From the NCBI RefSeq assembly GCF_001514145.1, contig NZ_KQ948657.1, forward strand, positions 310,001 through 374,000: a DNA stretch of 64,000 nt, read 5' to 3'. The translations under genes were made by a program, and so were the position numbers. This DNA comes from Streptomyces canus (GTDB taxonomy: Bacteria > Actinomycetota > Actinomycetes > Streptomycetales > Streptomycetaceae). Shown piece after piece: positions 1 through 8,577 of the stretch (position 1 is the stretch's first letter; each line of letters opens with the position of its first letter). Below the pieces are notes generated by a model, which ran no database searches, was not told where the DNA came from, and saw nothing but the letters and a program-made list of their open reading frames with translations.

Positions 1-330
1 TGCTCATGGGGGTTTCGTGGCCGAATCACGGCGGAATCATGGAGACGTGAGGCATCGCCCAAGCGGGTGACTCCGGGTCGGAACGTTTCTTTGACGCCGG
101 GAAGTGGGCGCGGCACCGCGCAGCCCCCTCCTCTGCGCGGTGCCACCGCGCAGCTTTGCCGGCGCGAATTGCCTCGCATTGAATTTATGTCAGCCACAGC
201 CCGGATGCGAGCCGCCTGGGATAACGATGTGGAAACCCCGTGAAGACCATGGAAATGCCAGGCAGATCGGCACCCGATGCACCAGTTGCCCGATTTGCGG
301 CTATCTCGGATCCATCCGCAGCCGTGAACG
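1..330. other. Gene-free left edge
   Basis: I see no convincing coding region in this stretch; open frames here lack the GC-rich third positions typical of the rest. It holds a strong hairpin at 112-144 and a slightly AT-richer patch around 175-225. It probably contains the 3' flank of a gene left of the window and the downstream flank of the leftward methyltransferase. Confidence 0.5.
112..144. terminator. Perfect 12-bp inverted repeat, possible factor-independent terminator
   Basis: GGCACCGCGCAG at 112-123 pairs perfectly with CTGCGCGGTGCC at 133-144 around a 9-nt pyrimidine-rich loop. No T-run follows on either strand, as is common for streptomycete hairpin terminators. It lies beyond the end of the leftward methyltransferase gene and could also serve a gene outside the window. 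Confidence 0.45.
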
Positions 331-1119
331 TCAGACGCGTGGCTTACGGGCCTCCAGGAGATGGCGGCTGCTGTGCGCGACGAAGGAGCCCTCGGACTCG
401 ATCCGCTCGTGCAGGGACCGGAGCCGGGGCTCGTACTCGGCCACGGTGAAGCCGGGGACCATCCACACCACCTTGCGCAGGAAGTGGACGACGGCGGCGA
501 TGTCGTGGAACTCGATCCGCAGCCGCTCGGCGCGCAGGTCGACGATCTCCAGTCCGGCGGCCTCGGCGGCTGCGCGCTCGCGGTCGGCGTGGCGGTCCGA
601 GCTCTGCGCCTCCGGCTGCGGGCCGAGGAAGTACTCGACGAGTTCGAAGACGCTGCGCGGGCCGACGTGCTGGCCGAAGTACGTGCCGCCGGGCTGCAGC
701 ACGCGCGCGATCTCCGCCCACTGAGGGTTGACCGGGTGCCGGCTGCTGACCAGGTCGAAGGTCGCGTCGGCGAAGGGCAGCGGCGCGTCCTCCGGTGCGG
801 CGACGACCACGATGCCGCGCGGACGCAGCAGCGCGGTGGCCTTGACGACGTTCGGCGGCCAGCCCTCGGTGGCCGCTGCGAGCAGGGGCGTCTTGATTCC
901 CTGCCCGAGGGCGAAGTCCAGGACCTCGCCGCCGCCGGTCTGGATGTCGAGCGAGGCGGTGGCACCGGCCAGGCGGTCACCGAGGGAGCGGGCGAACCCC
1001 CACGAGGGCCGCGCCTCGGTGGCCCGCCCCTCGAACCACGAGAAGTCCCAGCCCTCGGTGGGCACGGCGGCGCCCTCGGCGACGAGGTCCTCGAACGTGC
1101 GGGTGCGGTGGGAGGTCAT
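331..1119 (-). CDS. Class I SAM-dependent methyltransferase
   Basis: This 262-residue protein has the Rossmann-type layout of class I S-adenosylmethionine methyltransferases. A divergent glycine-rich motif I lies near residues 60-68 (DIQTGGGEVLDFALG), followed by an acidic strand end and a post-motif RVLQPGGTYFGQHVG segment near residue 140. Such enzymes transfer a methyl group to a small molecule or nucleic acid; nothing here fixes the substrate. The ATG at 1119 begins a methyltransferase-like N-terminus (MTSHRTRTFEDLVAEGAAV) although the Shine-Dalgarno is weak. It lies 157 nt beyond the LLM oxidoreductase, separated by a tandem repeat, so co-transcription is uncertain. Confidence 0.85.
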   Translation of the reverse strand: MTSHRTRTFEDLVAEGAAVPTEGWDFSWFEGRATEARPSWGFARSLGDRLAGATASLDIQTGGGEVLDFALGQGIKTPLLAAATEGWPPNVVKATALLRPRGIVVVAAPEDAPLPFADATFDLVSSRHPVNPQWAEIARVLQPGGTYFGQHVGPRSVFELVEYFLGPQPEAQSSDRHADRERAAAEAAGLEIVDLRAERLRIEFHDIAAVVHFLRKVVWMVPGFTVAEYEPRLRSLHERIESEGSFVAHSSRHLLEARKPRV

Positions 1120-1177
1120 GGGGGTGATCGTCGCAGGCCGACGCGGGCGGGCGCCGCTCGTTTTTTTCGGCCACTTG

Positions 1178-1245
1178 GGGATTCCGGCCGCTTCGGGATT
1201 CCGGCCGCTTCGGGATTCCGGCCGCTTCGGGATTCCGGCCGCTTC
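1178..1245. repeat. Four perfect 17-bp tandem repeats
   Basis: The unit GGGATTCCGGCCGCTTC occurs four times in a row without mismatch (1178-1194, 1195-1211, 1212-1228, 1229-1245). A decayed partial unit precedes it at about 1168-1177. The array lies between the LLM oxidoreductase stop and the methyltransferase start, just beside a run of seven T. Each unit contains a CGGCCG palindrome. The unit length is not a multiple of three, which argues against coding. Function is unknown; a copy-number-variable intergenic array is the simplest reading. Confidence 0.9.
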
Positions 1246-1275
1246 AGGACCGTTGGATCCCCTCCGCCCAGTGGG

Positions 1276-2148
1276 TCAGGGCACCAGAGGCCGGACGTCC
1301 TCCGCGGCGAACCGTACGAAACCCTCCGGGTCGGGTTCGTCGGTCGTCGGCTGGAGGACGACCGTGTCGGCGCCGGCGTCGGCGAGTCGCTGGACGGCCT
1401 TGGCGACCGCCCCCGCGTCCCCGGCGACGCCGAGGTCGGGGACGTCCGCTGCGCCCTCGTCGGTGAGTTCGGCGCGCAGCCGGGCGGCCGCGTCGGGCCC
1501 GGTGGCGGTGAGGAGGTAGACGACGATCCGGTGCCGATCCGTCCGCCCCGCCTTCTGCCGTCCCTCGTCGATGAGCAGACGGGCCCGGCGGACACCCTCG
1601 GGCGGGGTGTTGGCGGTGAGCACCGTGCCGTCGGCGGCCTCGCCCGCGAGGCGGAGGGTGCGCGGGCCGGTGGCCCCGGTGAGCACCTCGACGGGTCCCT
1701 CGGGCGGCCAGTCGAGGGCGACGTCGTCCAGCGAGACGTAGCGTCCCCGGGTGCTGACGCGCTCGCCTCCCAACAGGGCGCGCAGCGCGACGAGGTGCTC
1801 GCGCAGCAGGGTGAGCGGCGACTCCGCCCGCGCTCCCACCTGCCCCATCCAGTCCTGCACACCATGGCCGATACCGAGGACCGCCCGCCCGGGGAACATC
1901 CGGTGCAGGGTGGCCGCCTCCATCGCCGTGATGGCGACGTTGCGCAGGGGCACGGGGAGCAGGCCGACGCCGATCCGCACCCGCTCGGTCCACGCGAGGG
2001 CGGCAGCGGCGGTGGAGATCCCGCCCTCCCGGAAGCAGTCCTCCCACAGCCAGAGCTCTTCGAGCCCGGTCTCGTCCGCGAGCCGGGCGAGGGCCCGCAG
2101 CCGCTCGGGAGGGAGTTGGGGACGGAACACAGCGCCGAGTCCGGTCAT
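1276..2148 (-). CDS. LLM-class (F420/FMN-dependent) oxidoreductase
   Basis: This 290-residue protein belongs to the luciferase-like monooxygenase (LLM) superfamily, TIM-barrel enzymes using reduced F420 or FMN. Typical features are the N-terminal FRPQLPPERLRALARLADE helix, the ELWLWEDCFREGG segment and RVRIGVGLLPVPLRNVAITAMEAAT-type strands. The later NFP-like catalytic loop is GIGHGVQDWMGQVG. I chose the ATG at 2148 because AGGAAGGG lies 5-7 nt upstream; an upstream in-frame ATG at 2184 adds a low-quality extension. It reads away from the RibD-like gene with a 50-nt gap and may share its transcript. The substrate is not predictable; F420 dependence is an inference from the actinobacterial family. 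Confidence 0.85.
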   Translation of the reverse strand: MTGLGAVFRPQLPPERLRALARLADETGLEELWLWEDCFREGGISTAAAALAWTERVRIGVGLLPVPLRNVAITAMEAATLHRMFPGRAVLGIGHGVQDWMGQVGARAESPLTLLREHLVALRALLGGERVSTRGRYVSLDDVALDWPPEGPVEVLTGATGPRTLRLAGEAADGTVLTANTPPEGVRRARLLIDEGRQKAGRTDRHRIVVYLLTATGPDAAARLRAELTDEGAADVPDLGVAGDAGAVAKAVQRLADAGADTVVLQPTTDEPDPEGFVRFAAEDVRPLVP

Positions 2149-2198
2149 GCCGCCCTTCCTACCCATGTCGGTGGGACAGGACAACTTCTTTACGTTCC

Positions 2199-2762
2199 TT
2201 ACGGCGTCGGCTCGTACCGCAGCAGTACGACGCCGTTGCCGAAGGTGTGCGACTCGACGAGCCGGAGCGAGGTCAGCGTGTCGGTGTGCGGGAAGAGAGG
2301 CTTGCCCCGGCCGATGAGGACGGGGTGGACGTAGACCCGCAGCTCGTCGACGAGGCCGTACCGCAGAAAGGTCGCCCCCAAGTCGGCCCCGCCCAGCGCG
2401 AGATCACCGCCCGGCTGCGCCTTCAGTGCCCGGACCTCTTCCGGTACGACCTCACGGACGAGGGTGGAGTTCCAGTCGACGTTCGTGAGGGTCCGGGAGT
2501 AGACGACCTTGGGGAGATCCCGCCAGATCGGGGCGAACTCCCTCACGGACGCGGGGGCGTCGGGGTCGGCATCGGCGGTGGGCCAGTAGTCGGCCATGAG
2601 CTCGTAGACGACCCGGCCGTGGAGCAGTCCGCCCATGCTGCCGACCGTGGCGTTCATGTGCGTGTGCAGTTCGTCGTCGACACGGTGCCAGCTGATGTCC
2701 CGGTCGGGGCCCTCGATGTAGCCGTCGAGGGACACGGACATCATCAGGACGATTTTTCGCAT
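2199..2762 (-). CDS. Dihydrofolate reductase-like (RibD C-terminal) protein
   Basis: The 187-residue product has the fold signature of the RibD C-terminal/DHFR superfamily. MRKIVLMMSVSLDGYIEGPD opens the first strand; a central VVYSRTL strand and the GGADLGATFLRYGLVDELRVYVHPVLIGRGKPLF nucleotide-binding region follow. Family members reduce small pterin- or pyrimidine-like substrates with NADPH or are uncharacterised; the actual reaction is unknown. The start at 2762 is the only sensible one, as the frame runs on upstream into antisense of the next gene. It diverges from the DUF192 gene, leaving a 96-nt shared promoter region. Confidence 0.85.
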   Translation of the reverse strand: MRKIVLMMSVSLDGYIEGPDRDISWHRVDDELHTHMNATVGSMGGLLHGRVVYELMADYWPTADADPDAPASVREFAPIWRDLPKVVYSRTLTNVDWNSTLVREVVPEEVRALKAQPGGDLALGGADLGATFLRYGLVDELRVYVHPVLIGRGKPLFPHTDTLTSLRLVESHTFGNGVVLLRYEPTP

Positions 2763-2858
2763 CGGACACCTGACCTGGGCAGAAGAGAGAGGATCTCCCA
2801 CGGTACGGGGACCGGCACGGACGGCGTGGGAACTCCACGGCTTGGAGGTGGCTCCGGG

Positions 2859-3221
2859 ATGGGGCGTTGGCAGGACGGCCGCGGCAGACTGATCGTGCAC
2901 GGGGAGCAGGGAGAGCTCGCCGTGCCGCTGGAGATCGCCTCCTCCTACCGCGCCCGGACGAAGGGACTGCTGGGACGGGACTCCGTCGACGGGGCCCTGC
3001 TCCTCTCTCCCGCGGGCAGTGTGCACACCTTCCGGATGCGCTTCCCCATCGACGTCGCCTACCTCGACCGCCGGCTCCGCGTCATAGCCGTACGCACGAT
3101 GAAGCCGGGGCGGCTCGGGCTGCCGCGGCTGCGGTCCCGGCATGTGCTGGAGGCGGAGGCCGGGGTGATGGAGGGGTGGGGGGTGCGGGTGGGGGTGCGG
3201 GTGGAGATCGCGGTGGAGTAG
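2859..3221 (+). CDS. DUF192 family protein
   Basis: This 120-residue protein matches the DUF192 (COG1430) family. The diagnostic region reads RTKGLLGRDSVDGALLLSPAG then SVHTFRMRFPIDVAYLDRRL, the family's conserved H-T-F/M-M-F-P-I-D-V core. Many homologues are exported, but this one lacks a signal peptide and is likely cytoplasmic. The GGAGGTG at 2844-2850 supports the ATG at 2859. Function of the family is unknown. The C-terminus ends in a short Gly/Val/Arg-rich tail encoded by a GGGGTG-rich stretch. Confidence 0.85.
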   Translation: MGRWQDGRGRLIVHGEQGELAVPLEIASSYRARTKGLLGRDSVDGALLLSPAGSVHTFRMRFPIDVAYLDRRLRVIAVRTMKPGRLGLPRLRSRHVLEAEAGVMEGWGVRVGVRVEIAVE

Positions 3222-3359
3222 GCGGCGGACGCGTCGCGTCCCCATCAGCAGGCCTCTGCCGCCGCCACAGGGTGTACTGCCAGGTTCACGCCGGGCGGTT
3301 GCTTCCGTGAGCCTGGTCGGAGTCGACTGGTTCCCGGACGCTGCGGGCAGGCCTGCCGC

Positions 3360-3767
3360 ATGGCGACGTCAGAGAGCAACGAGCATCGGCGAGACGCGGA
3401 CGCCCGGCTGTGGGCGCACCACCTCCACACCGACACCATGGTCTTCCAGCGCGGCAACCTGTTCCTCGTCGCACAATCCCTCCTGGCGGTGGCCTACAGC
3501 ACCACCGCCACATCGGGCACCACTCACGCGGCAGCACGTGTCCTGGCCGGCTTCGGGCTCGCTCTCACCGCCGTCTGGGCATACGTGGGACACCGGTATC
3601 ACCGCTACAACCGGGCCATCCAACGGCGCACTGCCGAGCGCCTGTCGGACTATGCGGAAACCTACAGAGCCAGCCGCATCTCCGGTCCCAGCGCGATGCC
3701 GTTGATCGCCTACGCGCTTCCGGTTCTCGCCGCCGTCATGTGGATCGTTCTGCTCATCGTCACGTAG
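3360..3767 (+). CDS. Small membrane protein, three predicted TM segments
   Basis: This 135-residue protein has a hydrophilic His/Asp-rich N-terminus and hydrophobic segments at about 33-50, 62-78 and 112-134. A basic HRYHRYNRAIQRRTAERLSDYAE cytoplasmic stretch separates the last two. I do not recognise the family; related small proteins are common next to streptomycete hydrolases. A perfect 12-bp palindrome (GGCAGGCCTGCC, 3346-3357) sits 2 nt before the ATG in place of a Shine-Dalgarno and could mask initiation. It converges on the alpha/beta hydrolase with only 9 nt between stop codons. Confidence 0.65.
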   Translation: MATSESNEHRRDADARLWAHHLHTDTMVFQRGNLFLVAQSLLAVAYSTTATSGTTHAAARVLAGFGLALTAVWAYVGHRYHRYNRAIQRRTAERLSDYAETYRASRISGPSAMPLIAYALPVLAAVMWIVLLIVT

Positions 3768-3776
3768 ACGGTGTTC

Positions 3777-4757
3777 TCACAGCGGCAGGCCGTGGAGGAC
3801 GTCCGTCACGCGGGTGGGGTCCGGGGGCCCCAGGTGGCCCGCGTTCGGGACGTCGTGGACCGTGAAGCGGTTGTGCGGGGTGAGTTCGTCGGCCTCCGCG
3901 ATCATGCGGTCCTGGAGTTGCGGGGCAACGGTCCTGTCCTTGCCGAAGCGCAGGTAGGTGCGCGGGAGGCGGCCCCAGGTGGTCGCTCGGCCCACCGCCC
4001 GGTCCGCGTACGCCGTCATCGACTCGTCGGTCTGCATTCCCTCCAGCACGCGCAGGAACTGCGCGTCCGTGTGGTCCGCGCAGATCATCTCCTTGAAGGC
4101 GGCCAGTTCGCGGCGGTCGGAGGTACGCCAGTTGAGGCGCAGCACCCCCAGTTCCTCCGGGTCGCCGACCTGGTGCAGCGGGTTGAGGGCGTGCTGCCCC
4201 TCCGGGGAGGACGCGCAGTCCATCAGGGACGGCATGGTGCGGCTCGGGCAGAAGGCGGCCATGTAGCAGAGATGGGAGAGGAGTTCGGGTACGGCGTTGG
4301 CGACCCGGCTCACCGAGAGGCCGCCCATGCTGTGGCCCACGAGGACGACGGGGCCACCGAGTTGGGCGGCGCGGCGGACCGCGCCGGTGACGCGGCGCTC
4401 GAAGTCGTCGAGGGTGAGGGCGGCGACGGGCGAGGGCTCGGTCGCGAGGGCGCGTAAGTCCTGTGCCTGGTAGGCCTTCGGGATGAACTTCTCGGTGCCG
4501 TGCAGGGGTTGGTCCACGGCGACGACCCGGTGCCCGCGCAGTGCGAGCTCCCTGCCGATCGCCGTCCAGAACGCGGCCGCGCTGTGCGTGCCGTGGACGA
4601 GGACGTACGTCCGTACGCCACCGGCGGTTCCGGTGGCGTACGCGGTTCCCGCACCTGTACCTGCGGCGAGTGCGGCGGCACCCGCTGCCGCGGCGAGGCC
4701 TCGTAAGGCCCGGCGCCGCGAAGTTACTTCGGGATGAGGGTTCTTGTTGTCAGTCAT
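3777..4757 (-). CDS. Tat-exported alpha/beta hydrolase
   Basis: This 326-residue protein begins with a twin-arginine signal (TSRRRALRG at 12-20, hydrophobic Ala-rich core to about 42), so it is probably exported folded. The hydrolase core follows: oxyanion strand YVLVHGTHSAAAFW, nucleophile elbow GHSMGG (Ser143), acid in GKDRTVAPQ and His in NAGHLGP. The sequence resembles the salicylate-esterase/EstC-like branch of alpha/beta hydrolases; esterase or amidase activity is likely, substrate unknown. The start at 4757 places the Tat motif correctly; a longer in-frame start at 4832 would bury it behind an implausible extension. The 183-nt upstream gap probably holds its promoter. Confidence 0.88.
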   Translation of the reverse strand: MTDNKNPHPEVTSRRRALRGLAAAAGAAALAAGTGAGTAYATGTAGGVRTYVLVHGTHSAAAFWTAIGRELALRGHRVVAVDQPLHGTEKFIPKAYQAQDLRALATEPSPVAALTLDDFERRVTGAVRRAAQLGGPVVLVGHSMGGLSVSRVANAVPELLSHLCYMAAFCPSRTMPSLMDCASSPEGQHALNPLHQVGDPEELGVLRLNWRTSDRRELAAFKEMICADHTDAQFLRVLEGMQTDESMTAYADRAVGRATTWGRLPRTYLRFGKDRTVAPQLQDRMIAEADELTPHNRFTVHDVPNAGHLGPPDPTRVTDVLHGLPL

Positions 4758-4940
4758 ACCGATGAGGCTAGGAATCCCCTCGGTGTCACACGATGGCCCT
4801 GCACACCCGGTCGAGGGTGTACTTGCGGACACCGACGGCCCGTTTGAGTAGCGGACACTGGGGCCTCGTGCGCGAGAGGACGTGGGCGAGCCCGCCCGGC
4901 GGGAAGGCGAGTGCGGCGCCGAACTGTCGTACCGCCGCCG

Positions 4941-5987
4941 TCAGCCGAACGCGCTGACGGCGAGATCGGCCGACGGGATCGAGATGTTGGCGCGACTGCC
5001 GGGGTTGATCGCCACGTAGCAGCCGAACAGGCCCTTGGCGAGTTCGCCCCCGTTCATCGCCCGCACCTGCCGACCGTCGTCCGGGACGTACTGGGTGCTG
5101 GTGTAGACGTCCAGGATGCGCTCGCCGTCGTCGCGCTGACGGAAGCGGAGTTGCTTGCCGTCCTCGTCGACGGAGACCAGCAACGTGCCTTCGCGGAAGG
5201 CCTCCAGGAGTGCCTCGGGGGTGCCGCGGCGCGAGTCCAGGGCTTGGAGCGTACGCTCGACCTCGTTCTCCGGCGGACGGTACCGCAGCGCCGTGAGGGT
5301 GGGCTCATAGGTGGGGTTGAAACGGAACTCGCCGATCTCGCCGTTCTCGTCGATGGCCCAGCCGCCGAGCATCCTCTCTTCCGGGACCTCGCCGTGCGGG
5401 TCGTATGCCGGATCGATGGCGAAGATCACCTTGCCGGGCTGGCGCCGGGCGACATACCGCATGACCTCGGTCACCTCGGGGGCGAGCATCTTCGGACCGC
5501 GGAAGGGGATCACCGGATACACGTTCAGCTTCAGGTTGCGCGGGCTCCGGTCCCACTTGCCGTCGCCGACAATCTCTTCTTTGAGGGCCGCCAGGCTGGG
5601 AGCCTCCCGCCACGGCCCGGGCACCACCCACGCCTGGAACGGAAGCCCGTCCCGCTGCGCCACCGCCACCATCTCGGCCAACGCCTCGGTGGGAGGCGTC
5701 TTCAGTACCCACGCGGCCCGCATACGGTCGATCCAGAAGCCGGTGGAGTTACTTGCATCGGGACCCAGCTCCGGGCGCACGACGTAGCCAAGGGCACCCT
5801 CCGCATCCGATGCGTACACAGCCAGCAGAATCCCCGCCATGTAGGCCACCACGACGTACTGCACGGGACCGTCGGCATGGTGTGGATAGTCTTCCACCCC
5901 GCCTGTCAGCCGTACGCGCAGATCCTGCGACATCGCAGAAGACGGCCTCTCCCCGAAGTGTTCGTCCGGCCGGTGCTGCTCGCTCAT
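4941..5987 (-). CDS. SseB-domain protein, candidate immunity protein of the ART toxin
   Basis: This 348-residue protein has two parts. Residues about 1-180 are an uncharacterised alpha/beta domain that includes a FWIDRMRAAWVLKTPPTEAL segment. Residues about 215-340 form an SseB-type domain: LLEAFREGTLLVSVDEDGK, ILDVYTSTQYVP, VRAMNGGELAKG and INPGSRANISIP. SseB domains in actinobacteria recur beside type VII secretion genes and toxins. The start at 5987 shares one base with the stop of the toxin gene (TGATG), the tight coupling expected for a cognate toxin/immunity pair. Immunity function is inferred from position. No signal peptide or membrane segment is seen, fitting a cytoplasmic neutraliser of an ADP-ribosylating toxin. 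Confidence 0.75.
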   Translation of the reverse strand: MSEQHRPDEHFGERPSSAMSQDLRVRLTGGVEDYPHHADGPVQYVVVAYMAGILLAVYASDAEGALGYVVRPELGPDASNSTGFWIDRMRAAWVLKTPPTEALAEMVAVAQRDGLPFQAWVVPGPWREAPSLAALKEEIVGDGKWDRSPRNLKLNVYPVIPFRGPKMLAPEVTEVMRYVARRQPGKVIFAIDPAYDPHGEVPEERMLGGWAIDENGEIGEFRFNPTYEPTLTALRYRPPENEVERTLQALDSRRGTPEALLEAFREGTLLVSVDEDGKQLRFRQRDDGERILDVYTSTQYVPDDGRQVRAMNGGELAKGLFGCYVAINPGSRANISIPSADLAVSAFG

Positions 5988-7993
5988 CAGTGAATCTCTC
6001 CGTAGATCTGCCACTTCCCGTTGGCGTCCTTGAACGCCTCGGTGATCGTGTATTCGCTGCCGCGGCCGAGCAGCAGTTCACGCTCTCCGGCACCGTAGGC
6101 GCCCACCTTCTCCACCCACAGGCCCGGGGTTTCCGCGGGCACTCGCAGATGGAGGACGGCGGCCCTGGACTCGGATACGGCCCCGCCCAGCGAGGTGGAC
6201 ATGTAGCCGTCATCCGTGAAGTTCCTACCGACCAGCAGTCTCGGGTCGTCGACATTCATCTTCTCGTAGAAGTGTTCCAGGTTCGTGCTGCGGTCGACGA
6301 CGACGTCCTCAGGCAACGGATTCCCGGCGAGCGCCTTGTCGAGACGCTCGATCTGCTGGTGTACCTCCGGGGTGTCGTAGTACTTCTCGCCTCGCAGGAA
6401 CCCGTTGACGCGCAGATGCCCGGTCTCCGTGTAGCCCTTCACCGTCTCCTTCACCTCGTTCGGCAGACCCTCCGCATAGTCATTCCAGTGCTTGGCGCCG
6501 TACTGCATCGCGCCCTCACTGCTTCTGAACGTGACCGCGCCTTCGGAGATCCCGGCCATCGCCGATTCGTGCCTGGCGGAGTCCGGGAGGCCGCCCCGCC
6601 CCGGGGGAGCGCTTTGGGCATCGGCCTCCGCAGCCGGTGAACCGCCCGCGGGGTCGGCGGGTTTGTCCCACTTGTCCCGGGCGACGTCCTTGGCGGCATC
6701 CGCCGTGGCGTCCGCGGTCTCCTCGGCCCGCTTGAAGGTCCAGCCGTCCGGCAAGCCGTCCTTGGCCACATTCCTCGCGGCCGATTCACCTGCGCTCTCG
6801 GCTGTCGTCCCCATCCCCTCCCGGGCGCCCCGCTCCACCCCCGTCTCCATGGCGTCCTTCGCGCCCACGGTGAACGTGCGCCGGGCCGCGGCCGCACCCC
6901 CAGCCGCACCGCCGGTGAGCAGGTCGAGGCCGACGTCGAAACTGAGGGTGCCCAGCGCCTCGGACGGGTCGGTGGACCAGCCGGAGCCGGCCATCGACTT
7001 GGCTGTGCGCACCGGGTGGTTGGCCGAGGTGAGCAGACCCATGCCGGTGATGGAGACGTTCCGCAGGTACTGCGAGGGGTGGGTGAGGTTGTACGGGTCC
7101 AGCGGGTTGACCGTCCGCATCATGCGGGTCAGCCCGATCCCGCCCTTGAGAAAGCCGCCGGCGAAGTGCTCCAGCTCCATGTTCAGGGCCATGGGAGCGT
7201 CGATCAGGCCGGCCTTGAACCTGGCCCAGGCACCGGGCTCGGCAGGGGCCGCCTCGAACGCGCCGGTCACCTTGGTCGCGGCGGTCTCGGCGGCGGAGTC
7301 CCGCGTGTGGCGGGCGTCCTTAAGGGTCTCCCGGGCCGCCCCGCGGTCGGCTTCTCCCGGGTCCACGAAGTCCCCCGGGTCGGTGGGGGTTGCGGTGTCG
7401 GAGCCCGACAGGGAGCCGACGGTCAGGGCGGACTGGTAGTCCCAGAACTGCTGGTCGTACTTCTGCCGGGCCGCGGTGCTCTTCGCCTCCGCGGCCCGCC
7501 ACTTCTCGATCGCCTCGCCCGCCTGCCCGCGCGCCCAGGAAACCGTGTCGGCGTACGACCCCAGTGCCTGCGCCGCGGCCGTACATGCGTCGGCCGCGGC
7601 GAGCCACTTCTTGGGGTGAGTGGTGAAGGACTCCCGGAAGGACTCGGCCGCGGTGCCGGTCCAGTGGCCCGGGTCGAGCTTCTTCAGTGCCTGCCCGACG
7701 CTCTCGAAGGCGGTGGCGAAGGCCTTCAGATGCCGTACGGCCTCCTCGATGTCCCCGGTCGAGCCGTGGATCAGCTCCCCCGGCTCGTCGGTCTCGCCCA
7801 AGTCCCGCTCGGGCACCACGGCGCCGACCGCCCCGGTGAGGTATTCGGCGCCGTCGCGGACCTTTTCCCCGGCGGACTTCAGCCCGACCCCGTCCAGGCT
7901 GTCGCCCACCACGCCCGCGGTCGCGTTGACTCCGTCGGAGACGCCCTGCTTGACGCCGTCGGCCAGGTCCCCCAACTCCCCCAGGACGCCCAT
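5987..7993 (-). CDS. Type VII-secreted polymorphic toxin with C-terminal ADP-ribosyltransferase domain
   Basis: The 668-residue protein has three zones. Residues 1-240 are helical, ESX/WXG-like, with a W-T-G turn at 111-113 between amphipathic helices, the expected type VII secretion module. Residues 250-480 are an Ala/Gly/Glu-rich linker. Residues about 485-668 match the mono-ADP-ribosyltransferase (ADPrib_exo_Tox) fold: Arg568 in VVVDRST, the S-T-S motif at 599-601 (GYMSTS) and E-x-E at 637-639 (GERELLLG). This is a complete R-S-E catalytic set; E-x-E usually marks arginine-directed enzymes. All catalytic residues are present, so it should be active. It overlaps the upstream ESX-like gene and the downstream SseB gene by one base each (TGATG). 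Target unknown. Confidence 0.85.
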   Translation of the reverse strand: MGVLGELGDLADGVKQGVSDGVNATAGVVGDSLDGVGLKSAGEKVRDGAEYLTGAVGAVVPERDLGETDEPGELIHGSTGDIEEAVRHLKAFATAFESVGQALKKLDPGHWTGTAAESFRESFTTHPKKWLAAADACTAAAQALGSYADTVSWARGQAGEAIEKWRAAEAKSTAARQKYDQQFWDYQSALTVGSLSGSDTATPTDPGDFVDPGEADRGAARETLKDARHTRDSAAETAATKVTGAFEAAPAEPGAWARFKAGLIDAPMALNMELEHFAGGFLKGGIGLTRMMRTVNPLDPYNLTHPSQYLRNVSITGMGLLTSANHPVRTAKSMAGSGWSTDPSEALGTLSFDVGLDLLTGGAAGGAAAARRTFTVGAKDAMETGVERGAREGMGTTAESAGESAARNVAKDGLPDGWTFKRAEETADATADAAKDVARDKWDKPADPAGGSPAAEADAQSAPPGRGGLPDSARHESAMAGISEGAVTFRSSEGAMQYGAKHWNDYAEGLPNEVKETVKGYTETGHLRVNGFLRGEKYYDTPEVHQQIERLDKALAGNPLPEDVVVDRSTNLEHFYEKMNVDDPRLLVGRNFTDDGYMSTSLGGAVSESRAAVLHLRVPAETPGLWVEKVGAYGAGERELLLGRGSEYTITEAFKDANGKWQIYGEIH

Positions 7994-8577
7994 CAGTCGC
8001 CGTCCTCAGGTGTGACGGCGTCCACCGACTCCCGCACGAACTCGCCGCCGACCCGCAGCTGTGTGCCGTACTGACCGCTGGTGGTCAGGTCCTCCTCGGT
8101 GGCCTGCCAGCTCTGCCCCATCTGGTGCAGGGACTCGGAGGCCGACTGCCGGGAGAGATCCGGCGTCCAACTCCCCTTCGCCGACGCCCCGACCTGGCCC
8201 CACGACATCCGCTCCGCGTCCTCGCCGGAGACGGCCGGATCGCCAAAGGTGGCCACGACGTAGTCCTTGGTGACGCCGATCGCGTACTCCTCGGCCTCGT
8301 GGTAGTAACCGGCCGACAGATCGAGCTTCCCCGCGATCTCATTGCCCTCGTCGACCAGCGCCTTCACTCCCCATTCCCAGCGCTCCGCGAAGGTGGCGAA
8401 GGCCTTGGCCAGCCCGGTGTGCCCCATCTGCAGTTGGGTCAGTTGCAGGCTGCCGAAGCCGCGCCCGACCGCGCCCCCGCCGACCATGCCGACGTCCTGC
8501 AGCTCCTCGATGGTCTGGTTGATGCCCTTGGCGGCCTGCTTGAGGACCTCGGGGTCCGCTTCGTAACCGTTGCTCAC
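7993..8577 (-). CDS. ESX/WXG-like protein, likely secretion partner of the toxin
   Basis: This 194-residue protein is mostly helical. EVLKQAAKGINQTIEEL and AKAFATFAERWEWGVKALVDEGNEIAGKLDLSAGYY resemble the two helices of ESX-type substrates from actinobacteria. An acidic C-terminal tail follows. It starts with GTG at 8577 and its first four bases (GTGA) contain the stop of the upstream SseB-like gene. Its own stop overlaps the toxin start. By family precedent it would pair with the toxin's helical N-terminus for export; that pairing is inferred. No signal peptide is present, as expected for type VII substrates. Confidence 0.7.
   Translation of the reverse strand: MSNGYEADPEVLKQAAKGINQTIEELQDVGMVGGGAVGRGFGSLQLTQLQMGHTGLAKAFATFAERWEWGVKALVDEGNEIAGKLDLSAGYYHEAEEYAIGVTKDYVVATFGDPAVSGEDAERMSWGQVGASAKGSWTPDLSRQSASESLHQMGQSWQATEEDLTTSGQYGTQLRVGGEFVRESVDAVTPEDGD

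Noticed and set aside
1178..1245. CRISPR or attachment site at the 17-bp repeats
   Set aside because: Units are head to tail without spacers and no integrase or tRNA gene is near.
361..2334. 657-codon rightward frame across methyltransferase and LLM genes
   Set aside because: Antisense shadow of two recognisable genes; it even crosses the 17-bp tandem repeats.
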